From: Candidatus Didemnitutus sp.
GTDB taxonomy: Bacteria; Verrucomicrobiota; Verrucomicrobiia; Opitutales; Opitutaceae
Assembly: GCA_019634575.1 (NCBI GenBank)
Contig: JAHCAY010000001.1
Location: 3,100,001 to 3,164,000, forward strand
DNA length: 64,000 bases
Direction: 5' to 3'
Below are positions 26,952 to 34,428 of the stretch, in pieces (the stretch's first letter is position 1; the number at the start of each line of letters is the position of its first letter). The position numbers and the translations under genes are program-made. The notes beneath the pieces were generated by a model. That model searched no databases, was not told the DNA's origin, and was given only the letters and a program-made list of their open reading frames with translations.

Positions 26952-27333
26952 TGCGCCAAGCGGGGGCGAACACTGAACGCCCGGGCGAGTGGCAGCGCGT
27001 TCTCGGCGAGCCAAACGGCCCCGCCCAGCCACTCGCGAGTGCGACAGAGCTCACGCCTTGCCTGGCTCGGAAACGGCAGCTCGCGCGCAGTCCAGTGCTG
27101 ATGTCCGGGCTCGCATCGGTGAAGCCTTTGGGCGCTGGGCGAACACGCGCCAGTGCGCGGAGCCATCGTGTGTCGTCGCCGAGATGGCGTTGCTCGCCAC
27201 GTTGGCGCCGGCCGTGAACGCGCCGCCGAGGAGGAGTGGGCGAAGAAGTTTCATGGGAAAATGATCCCGCTCGCGCCGGGGCGTGCGCCGCCCCGGCGAA
27301 AGGGAGAACTGCGGTCGGGTTGACGAGGGCGGG
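26952..27333. other. Sparse 382 bp gap after the efflux operon
   Basis: It holds one possible short minus-strand gene (27051-27254, listed separately) and a hairpin with arms CGCCGGGGC (27274-27282) and GCCCCGGCG (27290-27298). The hairpin has no clear U-tract. I see no other gene, promoter or repeat. Confidence 0.5.
27051..27254 (-). CDS. Possible small exported protein (weak)
   Basis: 67 aa from an ATG. The first about 25 residues (MKLLRPLLLGGAFTAGANVA) look like a signal peptide. The rest is unremarkable and Arg/Ala-rich, with no recognisable domain, and could be a decayed or frameshifted reading frame. It lies about 80 bp after another exported gene on the same strand. I include it only because of the leader-like start. 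Confidence 0.3.
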   Translation of the reverse strand: MKLLRPLLLGGAFTAGANVASNAISATTHDGSAHWRVFAQRPKASPMRARTSALDCARAAVSEPGKA

Positions 27334-28074
27334 TCAGGACTTCGGCTCGGAAGCGGAAGCGCTGTCGTCGACCACGGCGCCCGCGGCGATCACGGCGTTC
27401 GCGTAGGCGGAGTAGTCGTGGGCGAGTTGGGCCTGCACATCGCCCCACGTGGATTCCCGTGTGGTTTTTGCAGCGGTGCGCAGGGAGGAGCGCAGTTCCT
27501 TTTCCTTGGCACGGACCTCGCGCAGTGCGCGGGCGAGATCGTCCCGGGCGCGGTCGTTCGCGTTGTTGGCGCGCGTCTTCAGGTTGGCGAGGGCCTTCTC
27601 GCTCGCCTCGATCTTCGCTTCGAGGTCGGCGGAAAGTTGTTTCCGCGACTCGAATGTCGCCTGCTGAATCTGCATGGTGGTCGTGGCCGGGGCGACGGTG
27701 GCGTTGAGACCCTGCGTCGCGGCAACGTCGAGTCCGGCGGCGCCGTGCAACTGGCCTGTCGCTGCGGCGTTGACGCTGCCGGCGACCGTGGGGTGGTGCG
27801 AAGCTACGACGGAGGCACCGGCCGCGCTCGTCGTGGCCGTCGCCGCGGTCGCGGCGGTGGTGGCGGGTGGGAGGACAGGCGCGCGGACGCTGGCGGCGTT
27901 TTGCACCGCAGCCGAGGCGTTGACGGTGGCGGCCGGCGGAGGCGGCATGGGTGGGACGACCGGGTGGACGCTGGCAGCGGCGTTCGCGGCCGAGTGGGCG
28001 AGTTGAGCCGAACCGGTCGCGGCGAGGGCCGCAGCGGAAGCGACAACGAGGAGGCAACGGGTCGTGGTATTCAT
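27334..28074 (-). CDS. Secreted Ala-rich protein with C-terminal coiled coil
   Basis: 246 aa. A signal peptide (TRCLLVVASAAALAATGSAQ) is followed by a low-complexity Ala/Thr/Val/Pro segment (about 25-135) with a PPMPPPP stretch. A charged helical region (about 140-215, SADLEAKIEASEKALANLKTR and similar) is predicted to form a coiled coil. It probably sits in the periplasm or envelope as a structural or linker protein. I recognise no family. The Ala/Thr bias is extreme even for this GC-rich genome, so the length of the low-complexity part may vary between relatives. Confidence 0.7.
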   Translation of the reverse strand: MNTTTRCLLVVASAAALAATGSAQLAHSAANAAASVHPVVPPMPPPPAATVNASAAVQNAASVRAPVLPPATTAATAATATTSAAGASVVASHHPTVAGSVNAAATGQLHGAAGLDVAATQGLNATVAPATTTMQIQQATFESRKQLSADLEAKIEASEKALANLKTRANNANDRARDDLARALREVRAKEKELRSSLRTAAKTTRESTWGDVQAQLAHDYSAYANAVIAAGAVVDDSASASEPKS

Positions 28075-28210
28075 GGTTGTTCCTAGGTTGAGGTTTCGGG
28101 TTCACCAGATGCGACTGCGCGCGGCGGAGCGGAGTTCGCGGCGGGGCGAAACTATTCCCGGCGGTTGGCCGGAACTTTCGGCGTCGCGCACGGTAGCGCA
28201 GATTTGCCGG

Positions 28211-28235
28211 GAAAATACCGGAGAGAAATCTCCGG
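28211..28235 (-). terminator. Minus-strand terminator with tetraloop
   Basis: Perfect 7 bp stem CCGGAGA/TCTCCGG with a four-base loop (GAAA on the plus strand). On the minus strand it is followed by TATTTTC. It lies 44 bp beyond the end of the TRIC-like gene, which it probably terminates. Confidence 0.7.
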
Positions 28236-28278
28236 TGGGCGCTCGGGCGTTCGGCGCCGCCGCGTGCGCGGCGGGGAA

Positions 28279-28953
28279 CTACTTCCGCTCGGGGCGCGGT
28301 TCGTCGTCGTTTTCGAAGATCGAGCCGGAGGAGACGGGCGCGGTGCGCCAGTTGAAACGGATGGTCAGCGCACGGAAGATGAACGTGAGCACGACCGCGA
28401 CGATGGCCGCGCGATTCGCCGACAGCTCGAGGTTCACGCTGCAGAAGACGAAGGTGACGGCGCCGGCGAGCGCGGTGAGCAGGTAGAATTGGCCGGGCTT
28501 GAAGACGAGCGGCTCCTCGCGGCAGAGCAGGTCGCGCAGGACGCCGCCACCGACGGCGTTGACGACGCCGACGAGGATCGCCGCCGGCGCGGACAAGCCG
28601 GCGTGGAGGGATTTTTGGACGCCGAACGCCGCGTAAGCGCCGAGGCCGAGCGCGTCCACGACGGCGATGAGTCGGGCGAAGTGATGGATGCGCGAACCGA
28701 AGAGGATGCCGCACACGACCGCCGCGCCGATGAGCTGGATGTAGCGCGGATTGGTGAGGAGCGGCGTGGGGCCTTGAACGAGGAAAAGCCCGTCGCGGAT
28801 GAGGCCGCCGCCGAGGCCCGTGACCAGCGCCAGTGCGAGCACGCCCACAATGTCATAGTGCCGCTTGATGCCCGCGAGCGCCGCCGACAGGCCGAACGCG
28901 AAAGTCGCGCCGTAGTCGAAGAGCACCGGAAGATCGAATGTGCCGCGGATCAC
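28279..28953 (-). CDS. YadS/YicG-type (TRIC family) membrane protein
   Basis: Inner-membrane protein of the UPF0126/trimeric intracellular cation channel family; 224 aa from a GTG at 28953. That start places the first helix (LFDYGATFAFGLSAALAGIK) near the N-terminus, as in relatives. A TTG 60 bp earlier is an alternative. Seven helices form two three-helix repeats, each with the glycine-rich signature GLGGGLIRD and GVGGGVLRD that makes the pore kink in this family. Bacterial members conduct monovalent cations; physiological roles are poorly defined, and some are linked to glycine uptake. It is divergent from the glycine-zipper gene. Confidence 0.88.
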   Translation of the reverse strand: MIRGTFDLPVLFDYGATFAFGLSAALAGIKRHYDIVGVLALALVTGLGGGLIRDGLFLVQGPTPLLTNPRYIQLIGAAVVCGILFGSRIHHFARLIAVVDALGLGAYAAFGVQKSLHAGLSAPAAILVGVVNAVGGGVLRDLLCREEPLVFKPGQFYLLTALAGAVTFVFCSVNLELSANRAAIVAVVLTFIFRALTIRFNWRTAPVSSGSIFENDDEPRPERK

Positions 28954-29110
28954 GTGGGCTAAGTGGTTGTTTTGTCGGAAAATCCAAGTAGCTTCGCCGG
29001 CCGGCCAACGCAACAGCGGGCTGTGCCCTAAGGGGCATCCGGCTCGCTCGTTGATTCCGGGTGAAACACTTCCCTAGGGTATGTGTCCCATCCGTCGGCC
29101 CTCACCAACC

Positions 29111-29908
29111 ATGAAGAACTTCCTCGCCATCGCCCTACTGGGCGCGACCACTTTGTCGGTTTCCGCGCAGACGTTTCGTCCCAATGCCGTGAGTGGCGCC
29201 GTCCTCGGCGGCATCGCCGGCGCGGTGATCGGCAACAACAGCGGCCATGGCAACGGCGGCAAGGGCGCGCTCATCGGCGCCGCGGCCGGTGCGGTGCTCG
29301 GCGCGGCGGCGGACGACGCGAACAGCTCGCGCTCTGCGTGGCGCGGCGAATCGCGCACCAGTGTGCGCGTGGGCGTCGGCTACGGTTACCACGACGGTTG
29401 GGGGCGGCGCGATTATCGCCGTCATGGCGGCAGCTACGGTTACTGGAATGTGGGCTTCCGGCCGTTCACGCCTTACTACGGCTATTACTCTCCTCGCTAC
29501 ACGGTTTGGCCGAGCAGCTACTACGGCACCTACGACTACCCGAGCTACGCCTACAGCTACCCGAGCTACAGCTACGACACCGGCTATTACGGCTCCGGTG
29601 ACAGCGCGCTCGGCGGTGCGCTGGTCGGCGCCGGTCTCGGTGCGATCATCGGCAACAACACCGGCAGCGGCAACGGCGCGCGTGGTGCGCTCTGGGGCGC
29701 GCTGGCCGGCGCGGTGCTCGGATCCACGCGTGACGCGTCGGTCGCCCGCCCGTATCGGCGCATCGTCCCGGCGCGCGCCTACGAAACCGAGGTCGTCGCC
29801 GCGCAGCCGGCGCAGCAGCAAGCGCAGCCGCAGCAGGTGACGATCGTGAACAATTACTACGGCAACTCGTCGCCGATGAGCAGCGCGAACAGTCTTTTCG
29901 GGCGTTGA
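29111..29908 (+). CDS. Exported double glycine-zipper, tyrosine-rich protein
   Basis: 265 aa from the ATG at 29111, with a signal peptide ending SVSAQ. Two nearly identical glycine-zipper segments flank the centre: GGIAGAVIGNNSGHGNGGKG (near 36) and LGAIIGNNTGSGNGARGALW (near 176), each continuing GALxGAxAGAVLG. Between them is a Tyr/Gly/Ser-rich low-complexity stretch (YYGYYSPRY, YSYPSYSYD). Glycine-zipper proteins insert or oligomerise in membranes, so an outer-membrane or surface location is likely. The internal duplication is clear. It is the first of five co-directional envelope genes, with 41 bp to the lpoB-like gene. Confidence 0.8.
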   Translation: MKNFLAIALLGATTLSVSAQTFRPNAVSGAVLGGIAGAVIGNNSGHGNGGKGALIGAAAGAVLGAAADDANSSRSAWRGESRTSVRVGVGYGYHDGWGRRDYRRHGGSYGYWNVGFRPFTPYYGYYSPRYTVWPSSYYGTYDYPSYAYSYPSYSYDTGYYGSGDSALGGALVGAGLGAIIGNNTGSGNGARGALWGALAGAVLGSTRDASVARPYRRIVPARAYETEVVAAQPAQQQAQPQQVTIVNNYYGNSSPMSSANSLFGR

Positions 29909-29949
29909 CCGCGCCCGCGTCGCTTTCGTTTTTCGTTACCAAGCACCCA

Positions 29950-30582
29950 ATGAACCCTCGTCTCCTGATTGTTTCCACCTGTGCGCTCGGCGCCGCGTTT
30001 CTCGCGGGCTGCCAACAACCCGTCGGCGGCGTGCAGAATCCCAACGGCGTCCCCGTGACAGAAATGCGCCCCGATGAGCGCGGCTTCGTCGCCGGCACCG
30101 GCGTTGAATCGCAGGACCTCGTCGCCGTCACCGACAAGATGGTCCGCGGCATCCTCGGCATCCCCGAGGTCGCCAACGCCAAGACCACGCCGCGCGTGGT
30201 GCTCGAGCCGGTGGTCAACGAGACCCGCTTCCCGATCAACAAGGACATCTTCCTCACGCGCATCCGCTCGAACCTGAACGAGCATGCCGCCGGCCGCGTG
30301 CGCTTCCTCGATCGCGAGATGATGAAGACGCTCGAACGCGAGCGTGAGCTCAAGATGAACGGCCAGGTCACCGCCAGCAGCGATCCGAACGTCGTCGAGT
30401 TCCGCGGCGCCGACTACTTCCTCACCGGCAAGCTCCAGGGCCTGACCACGCGCACGTCCGCCGGCGTCAGTGACTACGTCCTCTACAGCTTCCGCCTCAC
30501 CGACGCCCGCACGAGCGAGATCGTCTGGGAGAGCTCCGCCGAGATCAAGAAACAGGGTCTCGAGGACGCCGCTTATCGTTGA
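29950..30582 (+). CDS. lpoB: LpoB-like penicillin-binding protein activator lipoprotein
   Basis: 210 aa outer-membrane lipoprotein, lipobox LAGC with Cys21. The mature part matches the LpoB family fold: a disordered linker, then VTDKMVRGILG, RVVLEPVVNETRFPINKDIF, LTRIRSNLNEHAAGRVRFLDRE and GADYFLTGKLQGL...YVLYSFRLTDARTSEIVWES. In E. coli LpoB spans the periplasm to stimulate the transpeptidase of PBP1b. The PBP partner is not in this window. Its neighbours downstream (COG3014-like and YcfL-like lipoproteins) are the ones often found with lpoB, which supports the call. Confidence 0.88.
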   Translation: MNPRLLIVSTCALGAAFLAGCQQPVGGVQNPNGVPVTEMRPDERGFVAGTGVESQDLVAVTDKMVRGILGIPEVANAKTTPRVVLEPVVNETRFPINKDIFLTRIRSNLNEHAAGRVRFLDREMMKTLERERELKMNGQVTASSDPNVVEFRGADYFLTGKLQGLTTRTSAGVSDYVLYSFRLTDARTSEIVWESSAEIKKQGLEDAAYR

Positions 30583-30621
30583 GCGTGACGCACGGCGCTT
30601 TGCCGTGCTCACTTTCTCGCG

Positions 30622-31830
30622 ATGTCGCGTCTCCGTTCCATCGGGCCACGGGCGATTCTGCTCGTGGCCGTTGTCGTCACCCTCGCTGGCTGCGTCGGCC
30701 CCGCGCTGCCCACCGACCAGCTGCTCGTCACCAACGACCCCAAGCTCGCCGGCACCGTCGTGCGCGACAAGGTCCTCTGGCAATACCGCCTCGGCCTCGC
30801 CGCGCTCCGCGCCGGCGCCTACGACGAGGCGAAGGAGCGCTTCGACGACGCCATCCTCACCATGGGCGGCATCCTCGCCAACCGCGCGGACGCCCAGCGC
30901 GCCCGCAGCCTGTGGTCCGGCGAAGAGCGGAAGACCTTCATCGGCGAACCCTACGAGCGCGTCATGGCCTACTATTACCGCGCGCTCCTCTATTGGCGCG
31001 ACGGCGAGCCGGATAACGCCCGCGCCTGTTACCGCTCCGGCCAGCTCATCGACAGCGTGGCCGAGGAAGGCGATTACCGCGCGGACTACATCCTGCTCGA
31101 TTACCTCGACGGTCTCGCCAGCGCCAAACTCGCCGCCGACGGCAGCGACGCGCTCCAGCGCGCGGAGAAAAACGCGAAGCACGCGCTCCCCGCCTACGAC
31201 GCGCAGGCCAACGTGCTCGTCTTCGCCGAGTGGGGCCAGGGTCCGCTCAAATACGCCGACGGCGCCTACGGCGAGAAACTGCGTTTCTCCGAGCGAGAAT
31301 CCGCCGCCCGCAGCGCGCGACTCACCGTCGCCGGTCGCACCGTCGAGCTCGCGCCGTGGGACGATCTCTACTTTCAAGCCACGACCCGCGGCGGCCGCGT
31401 GATGGATTACATCCTCGGCAACAAGGCGGTGTTCAAAGGCGCGACCGATACCGTCGGCGATCTCTCGCTCATCGGCGCCGCCATCGCTCACGAACGCGCC
31501 GAGCGCAAACGCGACGAAGGCGAGAGCGGCCGCGGCTCCGACCAGACCGCCGTGGCGCTCGCGGCCATCGGCCTCCTGAGCAAGGCGCTCTCCGCGTCCA
31601 CCGTCGCCCACGCCGACCTGCGCGCGTGGGACAACCTGCCGCGCTACCTCGGCTTCACCGCGCTCCAGCTGCCGCCCGGCGATTACCCCGCCCAGATCAA
31701 CTACCTCGACGTGTCCGGCCGCGTGCTCGAGGCCCACACCCGCGAATTTACCCTGCACGTCCCCGCCGATCGCGACCGGGACACCGTCCTGTTTCTCAGC
31801 GAATTAGCAAAAAACCCCGCCGACAGGTGA
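30622..31830 (+). CDS. COG3014-like lipoprotein
   Basis: 402 aa. Lipobox LAGC with Cys24, then a helical, TPR-like N-terminal half (VLWQYRLGLAALRAGAYDEAKERF, YYYRALLYWRDGEPDNARACYRSG). The C-terminal half has a beta-type domain with a conserved GDYRADYILLDYLDGLA region and LPPGDYPAQINYLD. The arrangement and gene position match the uncharacterised COG3014 lipoproteins that sit beside lpoB and ycfL in other bacteria. The function is unknown, presumably peptidoglycan-synthesis-related from context. It starts 39 bp after lpoB. Confidence 0.8.
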   Translation: MSRLRSIGPRAILLVAVVVTLAGCVGPALPTDQLLVTNDPKLAGTVVRDKVLWQYRLGLAALRAGAYDEAKERFDDAILTMGGILANRADAQRARSLWSGEERKTFIGEPYERVMAYYYRALLYWRDGEPDNARACYRSGQLIDSVAEEGDYRADYILLDYLDGLASAKLAADGSDALQRAEKNAKHALPAYDAQANVLVFAEWGQGPLKYADGAYGEKLRFSERESAARSARLTVAGRTVELAPWDDLYFQATTRGGRVMDYILGNKAVFKGATDTVGDLSLIGAAIAHERAERKRDEGESGRGSDQTAVALAAIGLLSKALSASTVAHADLRAWDNLPRYLGFTALQLPPGDYPAQINYLDVSGRVLEAHTREFTLHVPADRDRDTVLFLSELAKNPADR

Positions 31831-31879
31831 ACTTTCCCCTATGGCGCTGTCCAACACCTCAACACCAGACCGCACCGTT

Positions 31880-32302
31880 ATGAACTCCGTCCAGTCGTCC
31901 CTCTGCCTCGCTGCGTTGGCCGCCACCGCCTTTCTCGCCGGTTGCCAGCAGCCGCCCGGCCCGTTTCTCCCGCAGGACACCACCCGCTACACGCTCGAGA
32001 GCACGGAAAAATTCGTGCTCATGGACCGTCCCACGCAGATCTCCATCACCTGCACCGGCCTCCAGGAACGCACCACGAGCGACGGTCGCCTGGAAGTCCT
32101 CGCCAACGTGAAAAACCGCGAAGCCCGCCGCATCCAGGTCCAGATCCGCTGCGTGTTCAAGGACGGCGGCGGCTTCTCCACCGGCGACGAAACGCCGTGG
32201 CAGACGCTCATCCTCGGCGAGAACGCGACCGAGACCGTGACGTTCACGGCGCACACCAACGCTGCGCACAAATACACCATCGCCGTCCGCCAGGCGCGCT
32301 GA
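31880..32302 (+). CDS. ycfL: YcfL-family (DUF1425) lipoprotein
   Basis: 140 aa lipoprotein with lipobox LAGC, Cys22. The rest is a single beta-sandwich domain with the YcfL/DUF1425 pattern LEVLANVKNREARRIQVQIR and TGDETPWQTLILGENATETV, ending in a beta strand. YcfL is encoded next to lpoB in enterobacteria; its molecular role is not established. I start at 31880, where the signal peptide begins; an open stretch of 13 codons upstream is not leader-like. It overlaps nothing and is 49 bp after the COG3014-like gene. Confidence 0.85.
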   Translation: MNSVQSSLCLAALAATAFLAGCQQPPGPFLPQDTTRYTLESTEKFVLMDRPTQISITCTGLQERTTSDGRLEVLANVKNREARRIQVQIRCVFKDGGGFSTGDETPWQTLILGENATETVTFTAHTNAAHKYTIAVRQAR

Positions 32303-32309
32303 GCCGACC

Positions 32310-33284
32310 ATGAAACCCACCCCTGCTCTCGTTTTCCTCGCGGCGATCGGCGCCGCCACCGTGACCGTCCAGGCGCAATCCCGCACCGACGGCGAGCGCC
32401 CGCCGCTCGCGCAGCAAGTGCCCGCCATGCCGCCCTCGCTCGCGCCCACCGACGCCGGCCAGAAACTCTACGCACCGGAAAACCGCTCCATCGTCGCGCC
32501 CGAGCAGGCCCGCGCCGTCGTCGACAAATTCGCCGAAGCCTACGGTAAACTCGGCAAGCCGCGCATTCTGTTTTACGTGAACCGCGACCTCGTCGACGCC
32601 AACTCCGGCCTGCACCTCACGAAACGCACCGAGCGCACCGAAGCCGATCGCGGCGAAACCAAGAGCGACGCCGATGCCGCCGCGCAGCCCGCGAACGCAC
32701 CGCAAGTGCAGGTGAATGTGAACTCCGGCTCGCAACCCGGCACCGTCGTCGCCACCGGGCGCGGCACCACGACTTCGAGCAAGGAGCACGTCTCCGCCGA
32801 GAACACTTACGAGTCCACCGGCGCGACCAAGGAAGCCCTCGCCGACAAGCAGACCGTGCGCGACGTCGAGCGGCTGTTCGGCCGTCCGTTCCGCGCCGCC
32901 GGCGCGCAACTCGCCGACCAACGTGTCGCCGCCGCGCTCATTGCCGACAAACCCTTCGATCATTTCACCGCGTCGGGCAACGAGCAGGCCCGCAAGGACC
33001 GCGAGGCCCTCGCGAAAGTCGCCGACGTCGTGATCGAGGTTCTCATTTCCAGCCGCGAAATCCTGCTCCCGAAGGTTTCCGGCGACACGACCACCGTGAT
33101 CCCCGACATCCAGGCGACCGCGATTCGCCTGAGCGACTCCGCCATCGTCGGCCAAGCCAGCTCGCGCGACGTGATCGGCAAGGATCGCGACGCCGGCCGC
33201 ATCGTCTCGCGCTTCGATGTGCACGACATCGCCGAAGCCACCGCGCTCGCCCTCATGGAAGACATGGCGCTCGGTGGGAAGTGA
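32310..33284 (+). CDS. Exported protein of the lpoB cluster, unknown function
   Basis: 324 aa with a signal peptide (LVFLAAIGAATVTVQAQ). The sequence alternates structured and linker parts: VVDKFAEAYGKLGKPRILFYVN (about 72-93), then a charged/Gln/Asn-rich insert (about 100-165), then KQTVRDVERLFGRPF and a C-terminal part with DVVIEVLISSREI, TTVIPDIQATAIRLSDSAIV and SRFDVHDIAEATALALMEDM. The C-terminal strand pattern resembles the CsgG/LpoB/TolB-N-like fold that measures or binds envelope partners. I infer that from pattern only. It starts 7 bp after ycfL and is followed by a terminator, so it closes the operon. Confidence 0.75.
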   Translation: MKPTPALVFLAAIGAATVTVQAQSRTDGERPPLAQQVPAMPPSLAPTDAGQKLYAPENRSIVAPEQARAVVDKFAEAYGKLGKPRILFYVNRDLVDANSGLHLTKRTERTEADRGETKSDADAAAQPANAPQVQVNVNSGSQPGTVVATGRGTTTSSKEHVSAENTYESTGATKEALADKQTVRDVERLFGRPFRAAGAQLADQRVAAALIADKPFDHFTASGNEQARKDREALAKVADVVIEVLISSREILLPKVSGDTTTVIPDIQATAIRLSDSAIVGQASSRDVIGKDRDAGRIVSRFDVHDIAEATALALMEDMALGGK

Positions 33285-33312
33285 GCGCCGTTTCGTCTGC
33301 TTCCTGAAACCC

Positions 33313-33339
33313 AAGCCGCGCTGCCGCGCGGCTTTTTTT
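33313..33339 (+). terminator. Rho-independent terminator closing the lpoB cluster
   Basis: Perfect 9 bp stem AAGCCGCGC/GCGCGGCTT with loop TGCC, running into seven T's. It lies 28 bp after the last gene of the cluster. Confidence 0.92.
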
Positions 33340-33416
33340 GCGCCCTACGCCTACGGCCGAGCGCTGTTGGTCGCCGTGAATTTGACGCGGTCGCCGTCGA
33401 TCGATTTCGTGCCGGC

Positions 33417-34103
33417 GTGATCCACGCGCGCGCCATCCTCCCGCTCGCCGGCTTGCTCCTGTTCGTGGCAAGCGGCTGGGCCGCGGAGTTGACGGATCCG
33501 ATCGACGCAGCGCGGCTCGACCAAGCGCTCCTGGCCCGCGCCATTTTCGATGAGACCAATCGCGTCCGCGTGCAGCTCGGCCGCAAGCCTTTCGCGCGGG
33601 AGCCAAAGCTGGATGAGGCCGCCGACACTCAGGCCAACATCGGGGCGCTGTTCCGCCCGCCGAGTCACACGAATCCGTTTCCGCTCATCGCCACACCCGC
33701 GGATCGCGTCCGTTTTGCCGGACTGGATCCACTGCGGGTTTCGGAGAACATCGCGCTGCTCTCGATCTACGATGTGCCGAGGAACACGAGCGTCTACTGG
33801 CTGAAAAACGACTCCACGTTGCGCGACTCGCGCACGGGCGGGCCGGTGCGCTTGCACACCTACGCGAGCTTCGCGAAAGCCATCGTGGGCGAATGGATGA
33901 ACTCACCGGGGCATCGCGCCAACATCGTGGATGAAAAGCTGCGTTATCTCGGCTGCGCCGTGCGCGCGTCGAAAAGCAAGGATGACATGGACATGATTTT
34001 CGCCGTGCAGGCGTTTTTCACTCCGCGCCGCAAAAACGCCTTCGCCCAAACCGGGCGCGCCCCGAGCAGCGACGCGGCCACTCGTCTGCGCGGCGGATAC
34101 TGA
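33417..34103 (+). CDS. Secreted CAP-domain (SCP-like) protein
   Basis: 228 aa from a GTG, with a signal peptide (ILPLAGLLLFVASGWAAE). The CAP/SCP fold is seen in IFDETNRVRVQLGRKPF (the LxxxNxxR helix), SHTNPF with a candidate metal-binding His, SENIAL and the signature EWMNSPGHRANIVD with the second His. Bacterial CAP proteins are secreted or periplasmic, and some are linked to sporulation or cell-wall functions. The specific role is unknown. There is a large insertion between the two motifs (RNTSVYWLKNDSTL), unlike short YkwD-type members. The start sits just after the operon terminator, so it has its own promoter. Confidence 0.85.
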   Translation: MIHARAILPLAGLLLFVASGWAAELTDPIDAARLDQALLARAIFDETNRVRVQLGRKPFAREPKLDEAADTQANIGALFRPPSHTNPFPLIATPADRVRFAGLDPLRVSENIALLSIYDVPRNTSVYWLKNDSTLRDSRTGGPVRLHTYASFAKAIVGEWMNSPGHRANIVDEKLRYLGCAVRASKSKDDMDMIFAVQAFFTPRRKNAFAQTGRAPSSDAATRLRGGY

Positions 34104-34133
34104 GCTGAGATCATCCTGGGAAACGCCGTTGGC

Positions 34134-34267
34134 GCCACGGATTTCACGGAGGACACGGATCAGCCATGCGCGGGTGAATTTCCACCGCTCACTCAGCCGG
34201 TGAACGCGTCCGCCGTTACGATCTCCGCTCGAACTCATTCATCCGTGCTATCTGTGCGATCCGTGGC
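34134..34267. repeat. Inverted-repeat element (ACGGAT type), 134 bp
   Basis: Left arm 34134-34160 begins GCCACGGAT and ends CACGGAT. The reverse complement of the right arm 34241-34267 has the same two ends; the 27-base arms agree at 21 positions. There is no coding frame inside. It lies in the 325 bp space between the convergent CAP and XRE genes. The rest of that space (34268-34428) holds only two imperfect hairpins (near 34314-34331 and 34333-34356) with no U-tract, possible terminators of the regulator. I infer a non-autonomous (MITE/REP-like) intergenic repeat. Confidence 0.7.
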
Positions 34268-34428
34268 TGGTTTTTGGTCTGCGCTTTTTGGGATCATGAC
34301 ATAGGCGGGCGTCGGCGTCCCGGTCGACGCCAGTCGTCGCCGGGGACGGTGACGACCACCTTTCAGTGCGGATCGCTACAGTCGAGATGCGCGCCCGACG
34401 GCATGGGCCCGGCCGAGTCCGGGCGGAC

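Noticed and set aside
22509..27032. Very long minus-strand open frame across the efflux operon
   Set aside because: Arg/His/Asp-rich sequence antisense to three certain genes with intact motifs; a by-product of high GC.
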